This document shows positions 5,085 to 6,732 of a stretch of 6,732 nucleotides of DNA, in pieces. A program made the position numbers and the translations under genes. Within the stretch, counting starts at the first letter, position 1. Every line of letters begins with the position of its first letter. The DNA lies in contig JBKCIQ010000064.1 of the NCBI GenBank assembly GCA_046302135.1, forward strand, positions 1 to 6,732, given 5' to 3'. The notes under the pieces are model-generated. The model was not told where the DNA came from. It did not search any database and saw nothing but the letters and a program-made list of their open reading frames with translations. The stretch is from AM-1111 sp046302135. GTDB taxonomy: Bacteria; Bacteroidota; Bacteroidia; B-17B0; Aurantibacillaceae.

Positions 5085-5352
5085 AAATATATATTTATAA
5101 GATCAAATTAAAATAGTAAAAATTAATTGTTGTTTTATAATTTAAATTTTCCGTCTACGCGATTTAAATCTGAATAGTAAATTTGTTTTTAAAGTACCAA
5201 GAAATCCATTATTGTTGGGATAAATATCAATTTGCACTAGTTAATTTTTACCTTTTTAAATTTTGAAACTTGTATAATTGGTTACTCCAATGCACACATG
5301 TCTTTTTTGCACCATTACCATTTTTTTAATTATTGTTTTGCAGTGCTTAATT
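5085..5352. other. AT-rich intergenic region, no confirmed gene
   Basis: The stretch between the protease gene and the tRNA-Leu(CAA) terminator is very AT-rich, without a recognised RNA gene or a strong terminator for the protease transcript. On the minus strand there is a 31-codon frame with a GTG start (5142-5237) whose C-terminus is rich in basic residues (RFKSRRRKI), and a 21-codon ATG frame (5256-5321). Both could be chance or remnants of a decayed gene; neither is called as a CDS. Confidence 0.5.
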
Positions 5353-5414
5353 GTTTGGAGAATAAAAAAAGCCGGACTTCTGAAAAAACTTCAAAAAAGT
5401 CCGGCTTGGTACCC
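5353..5414 (-). repeat. 62-bp repeat, copy 2 (tRNA-Leu(CAA) 3' end plus terminator)
   Basis: Read on the minus strand, this matches 1260-1321 at 58 of 62 positions with no gaps. It spans the GGGTACCA end of tRNA-Leu(CAA), the terminator and 11 bp beyond the T-run. Upstream of GGGTACCA the two tRNAs diverge to the level expected of different isoacceptors, so the shared block is the tail and not the whole gene. Confidence 0.95.
5364..5407 (-). terminator. Intrinsic terminator of tRNA-Leu(CAA)
   Basis: Perfect 11-bp arms (5397-5407 and 5369-5379) are followed by seven T residues on the minus strand (5370-5364). The arms match those of the tRNA-Leu(UAA) terminator exactly. It probably also ends miaA transcripts, because no hairpin lies between miaA and the tRNA. 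Confidence 0.92.
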
Positions 5415-5493
5415 AGAGCCGGGGTCGAACCGGCATGGAGGTGAATCCACTGGTGTTTGAGACCAGCGCGTCTACCAATTCCGCCATCTGGGC
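5407..5493 (-). tRNA. tRNA-Leu (anticodon CAA), CCA encoded
   Basis: This type II tRNA has acceptor arms GCCCAGA and TCTGGGT, anticodon stem CTGGT/ACCAG with loop CTCAAAC (anticodon CAA), a long variable arm (stem TGGA/TCCA) and T arm GCCGG-TTCGACC-CCGGC. Discriminator A is at 5410 and CCA at 5409-5407. It reads UUG. A36-A37 suits MiaA, though position 38 is C where the other two candidate substrates here have A. It lies 61 bp downstream of miaA on the same strand. Confidence 0.96.
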
Positions 5494-5504
5494 ATTAAAG
5501 AACT
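5494..5504 (-). promoter_or_regulatory. boxA-like leader element before tRNA-Leu(CAA)
   Basis: AGTTCTTTAAT directly abuts the mature tRNA 5' end. AGTTCTTTAA is close to boxA sites (E. coli form TGCTCTTTAACA). Position and sequence parallel the element before tRNA-Gly. Confidence 0.4.
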
Positions 5505-5515
5505 AATTCAAGTTG

Positions 5516-5547
5516 CAATATTACGATTTTTTAATCTGTCTATCAAA
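5516..5547 (-). promoter_or_regulatory. Promoter of tRNA-Leu(CAA)
   Basis: On the minus strand TTTG (5547-5544) is followed after 20 bp by TAATATTG (5523-5516), one mismatch from TAnnTTTG. The -7 element ends 22 nt before the tRNA; for tRNA-Gly the gap is 23 nt. The promoter lies wholly between miaA and the tRNA, so the tRNA can be transcribed alone or by readthrough from miaA. Confidence 0.5.
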
Positions 5548-5554
5548 ATTAACA

Positions 5555-6481
5555 TCAATATTGTTGCTGTGAAAATGAGTTGATATGATAAATTATTTTG
5601 TCTAAATCACTTGGGGAGTAAGTTATATAATTTGCACTATTCCGAAACCACGTGATTTGTCTTTTTGCGTACCTTCTGGAATTCTGCTTTATTTTCGATA
5701 CAGCCATTTCTAGATTTAATTTTCCGTCAAGGAAGTCGAAGAGTTCCTTGTATCCAACTGTGTTCAAAGGATTAAAATTTTTATAAGGAATTAATGATTT
5801 TACCTCGTCTAACAATCCGTTTTCCATCATTCGGTCAACCCTGTTTTCGATTTTTTGATATAAAATGTTTCGGTCATCCATCAACATTATTTTCAAAATT
5901 TCAAAATTCCTCTCTTTTAAAGCTTTTTTACGGTAATTGCTATATGGTTTTCCTGATGACAAATAAATTTCAAGTGCCCTTAATAAACGTTGATGATTTT
6001 GCTTATCAACAATTTCAAAATAATCAGGATCGTTTTTTTTCACTTCTTCTTGTAACCATAATAAACCTCTTTCTTGAAAATTTAAATTGATTTCATCCCT
6101 GATTCCAGGTTCTACTTTTGGAAATTTATCGAGCCCATTTGTAACCGCATCAATGAAAAGACCAGAGCCACCGCACATAATTACAACATCTTTTTCTCTA
6201 AATATACTTTCCAATGTAATTAGGCAATCTCTTTCAAATTTACCCGCACTGTATTCATCTTTAACACTTAGATTTCCTATAAAATGATGTTGTATCTCAT
6301 TCATTTCTTCTTTAGATGGTGCGGCAGTTCCTATTTTCATTTCACGATAAAACTGCCTGCTATCGGCTGAGATAATTTCTGTTACAAATTGTTTAGCTAG
6401 TTTTATGCTTATGTTGGTCTTCCCAACTGCTGTTGGGCCTGCAATTACAACAAGTTTCTTTTTTGATTTTTTTAGAGACAT
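5555..6481 (-). CDS. miaA: tRNA dimethylallyltransferase (A37 prenyltransferase)
   Basis: The enzyme transfers the dimethylallyl group from dimethylallyl diphosphate to N6 of A37 in tRNAs reading UNN codons, which steadies codon pairing. The 308-residue length matches the family (E. coli 316). It has the P-loop GPTAVGKT (15-22), SADSRQFY (38-45) with the catalytic-type Asp40, IGTAAPS (50-56), CGGSGLFI (103-110), NHQRLLRALEI (162-172) and the C-terminal YAKRQITWFR (271-280). All hallmark segments are intact. The ATG at 6481 overlaps the stop of the upstream ThiE/TenI-like gene by one base (TAATG), so translation is probably coupled. No terminator separates it from tRNA-Leu(CAA) downstream, itself a likely substrate. 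Confidence 0.96.
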   Translation of the reverse strand: MSLKKSKKKLVVIAGPTAVGKTNISIKLAKQFVTEIISADSRQFYREMKIGTAAPSKEEMNEIQHHFIGNLSVKDEYSAGKFERDCLITLESIFREKDVVIMCGGSGLFIDAVTNGLDKFPKVEPGIRDEINLNFQERGLLWLQEEVKKNDPDYFEIVDKQNHQRLLRALEIYLSSGKPYSNYRKKALKERNFEILKIMLMDDRNILYQKIENRVDRMMENGLLDEVKSLIPYKNFNPLNTVGYKELFDFLDGKLNLEMAVSKIKQNSRRYAKRQITWFRNSANYITYSPSDLDKIIYHINSFSQQQY

Positions 6482-6732
6482 TAGTCTATTTGAATATCGT
6501 TTTCCCTACATGTGTTAAGGATTTCTAGAAATGCAGTCTTTGGATCTTTACTTTTCCAAATACAGGAATAAAGAGCGAAACCATAAAAGCCCAAATCCCT
6601 TATTTGTAAGATCCGATGTTTTTCAACACCACCTCTGGCAATAATTTTTAAATTACTTTTTTCGTTTGCTGTTCTAATTCCCTCCTCATAATAGCCGCTA
6701 AGGTATTTACCACTCAACCTATCAAAAATTGA
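6481..6732 (-). CDS. ThiE/TenI-like protein, partial (C-terminal 83 aa)
   Basis: The frame is open to the window edge and ends in TAA at 6481-6483; the start lies outside. The visible sequence begins SIFDRLSGKY, resembling the phosphate-binding loop region of thiamine-phosphate synthase/TenI TIM barrels (typically xPIFDSxSK). It continues with ARGGVEKHRI and LGFYGFALYSCIW, corresponding to the late GGI and GADGVAV-type segments of that fold. The product is therefore probably thiamine-phosphate synthase (ThiE) or the related TenI-like protein; the decisive N-terminal half is missing. It forms a translationally coupled pair with miaA through a one-base overlap. The TTG at 6717-6715 is internal, not the start. 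Confidence 0.7.
   Translation of the reverse strand, partial: SIFDRLSGKYLSGYYEEGIRTANEKSNLKIIARGGVEKHRILQIRDLGFYGFALYSCIWKSKDPKTAFLEILNTCRENDIQID

Noticed and set aside
5081..5116. 11-codon ORF overlapping the end of the protease gene by ATGA
   Set aside because: Too short and of simple AT-rich composition to support as a gene.
1260..5414. Integrative island with att sites at tRNA 3' ends
   Set aside because: The repeats are inverted, not direct, and no integrase or mobility gene lies between them, so excision as an island is not supported.
5278..5460. Plus-strand 60-codon frame with a hydrophobic segment
   Set aside because: It runs through the antisense of the tRNA-Leu(CAA) terminator and into the tRNA itself. 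The hydrophobic stretch follows from T-rich DNA.

Overview
The window looks like chromosomal DNA of an AT-rich member of the Bacteroidota. The grounds are: a GWxTD-domain exported protein, a family I know mainly from this phylum; promoter-like pairs of the Bacteroidota primary-sigma type (TTTG, about 19 bp, TAnnTTTG) before several genes; no clear Shine-Dalgarno sequences before the coding starts; and a short lipoprotein with a relaxed lipobox. I cannot place it below phylum.

Layout from left to right. (1) 1-1003, plus strand: a promoter, a 57-residue putative lipoprotein (111-284), then nth (endonuclease III), whose promoter region carries a palindrome. (2) 1019-1310, plus strand: tRNA-Gly(GCC), a strong terminator, tRNA-Leu(UAA) and a second strong terminator. 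(3) 1438-3947, minus strand: a two-gene operon, a GWxTD-domain exported protein followed 8 bp later by a family 2 glycosyltransferase, both apparently starting with TTG. (4) 4034-4158, plus strand: tRNA-Ser(UGA), divergent from that operon, with its own terminator. (5) 4389-5084, plus strand: a PrsW-family intramembrane protease. (6) 5085-5352: AT-rich DNA with no convincing gene. (7) 5364-6732, minus strand: the C-terminal part of a ThiE/TenI-like gene, miaA overlapping it by one base, then tRNA-Leu(CAA) and its terminator.

The genes are mostly DNA repair, tRNA supply and modification, and cell-envelope functions. MiaA prenylates A37 of tRNAs that read UNN codons, and three of the four tRNAs here (both Leu and Ser) are of that class. 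The GWxTD protein and the glycosyltransferase are likely co-transcribed; their shared job is unknown.

I see no transposase, integrase, CRISPR array or defence system. The most unusual feature is a 62-bp repeat present twice in inverted orientation (58 of 62 bases identical, no gaps). It covers the 3' end and terminator of two different tRNA-Leu genes and brackets the roughly 4 kb that hold the operon, tRNA-Ser and the protease. Second is a shared promoter-leader layout with a boxA-like AGTTCTTT directly before tRNA genes, including one placed just after a strong terminator between two tRNAs.
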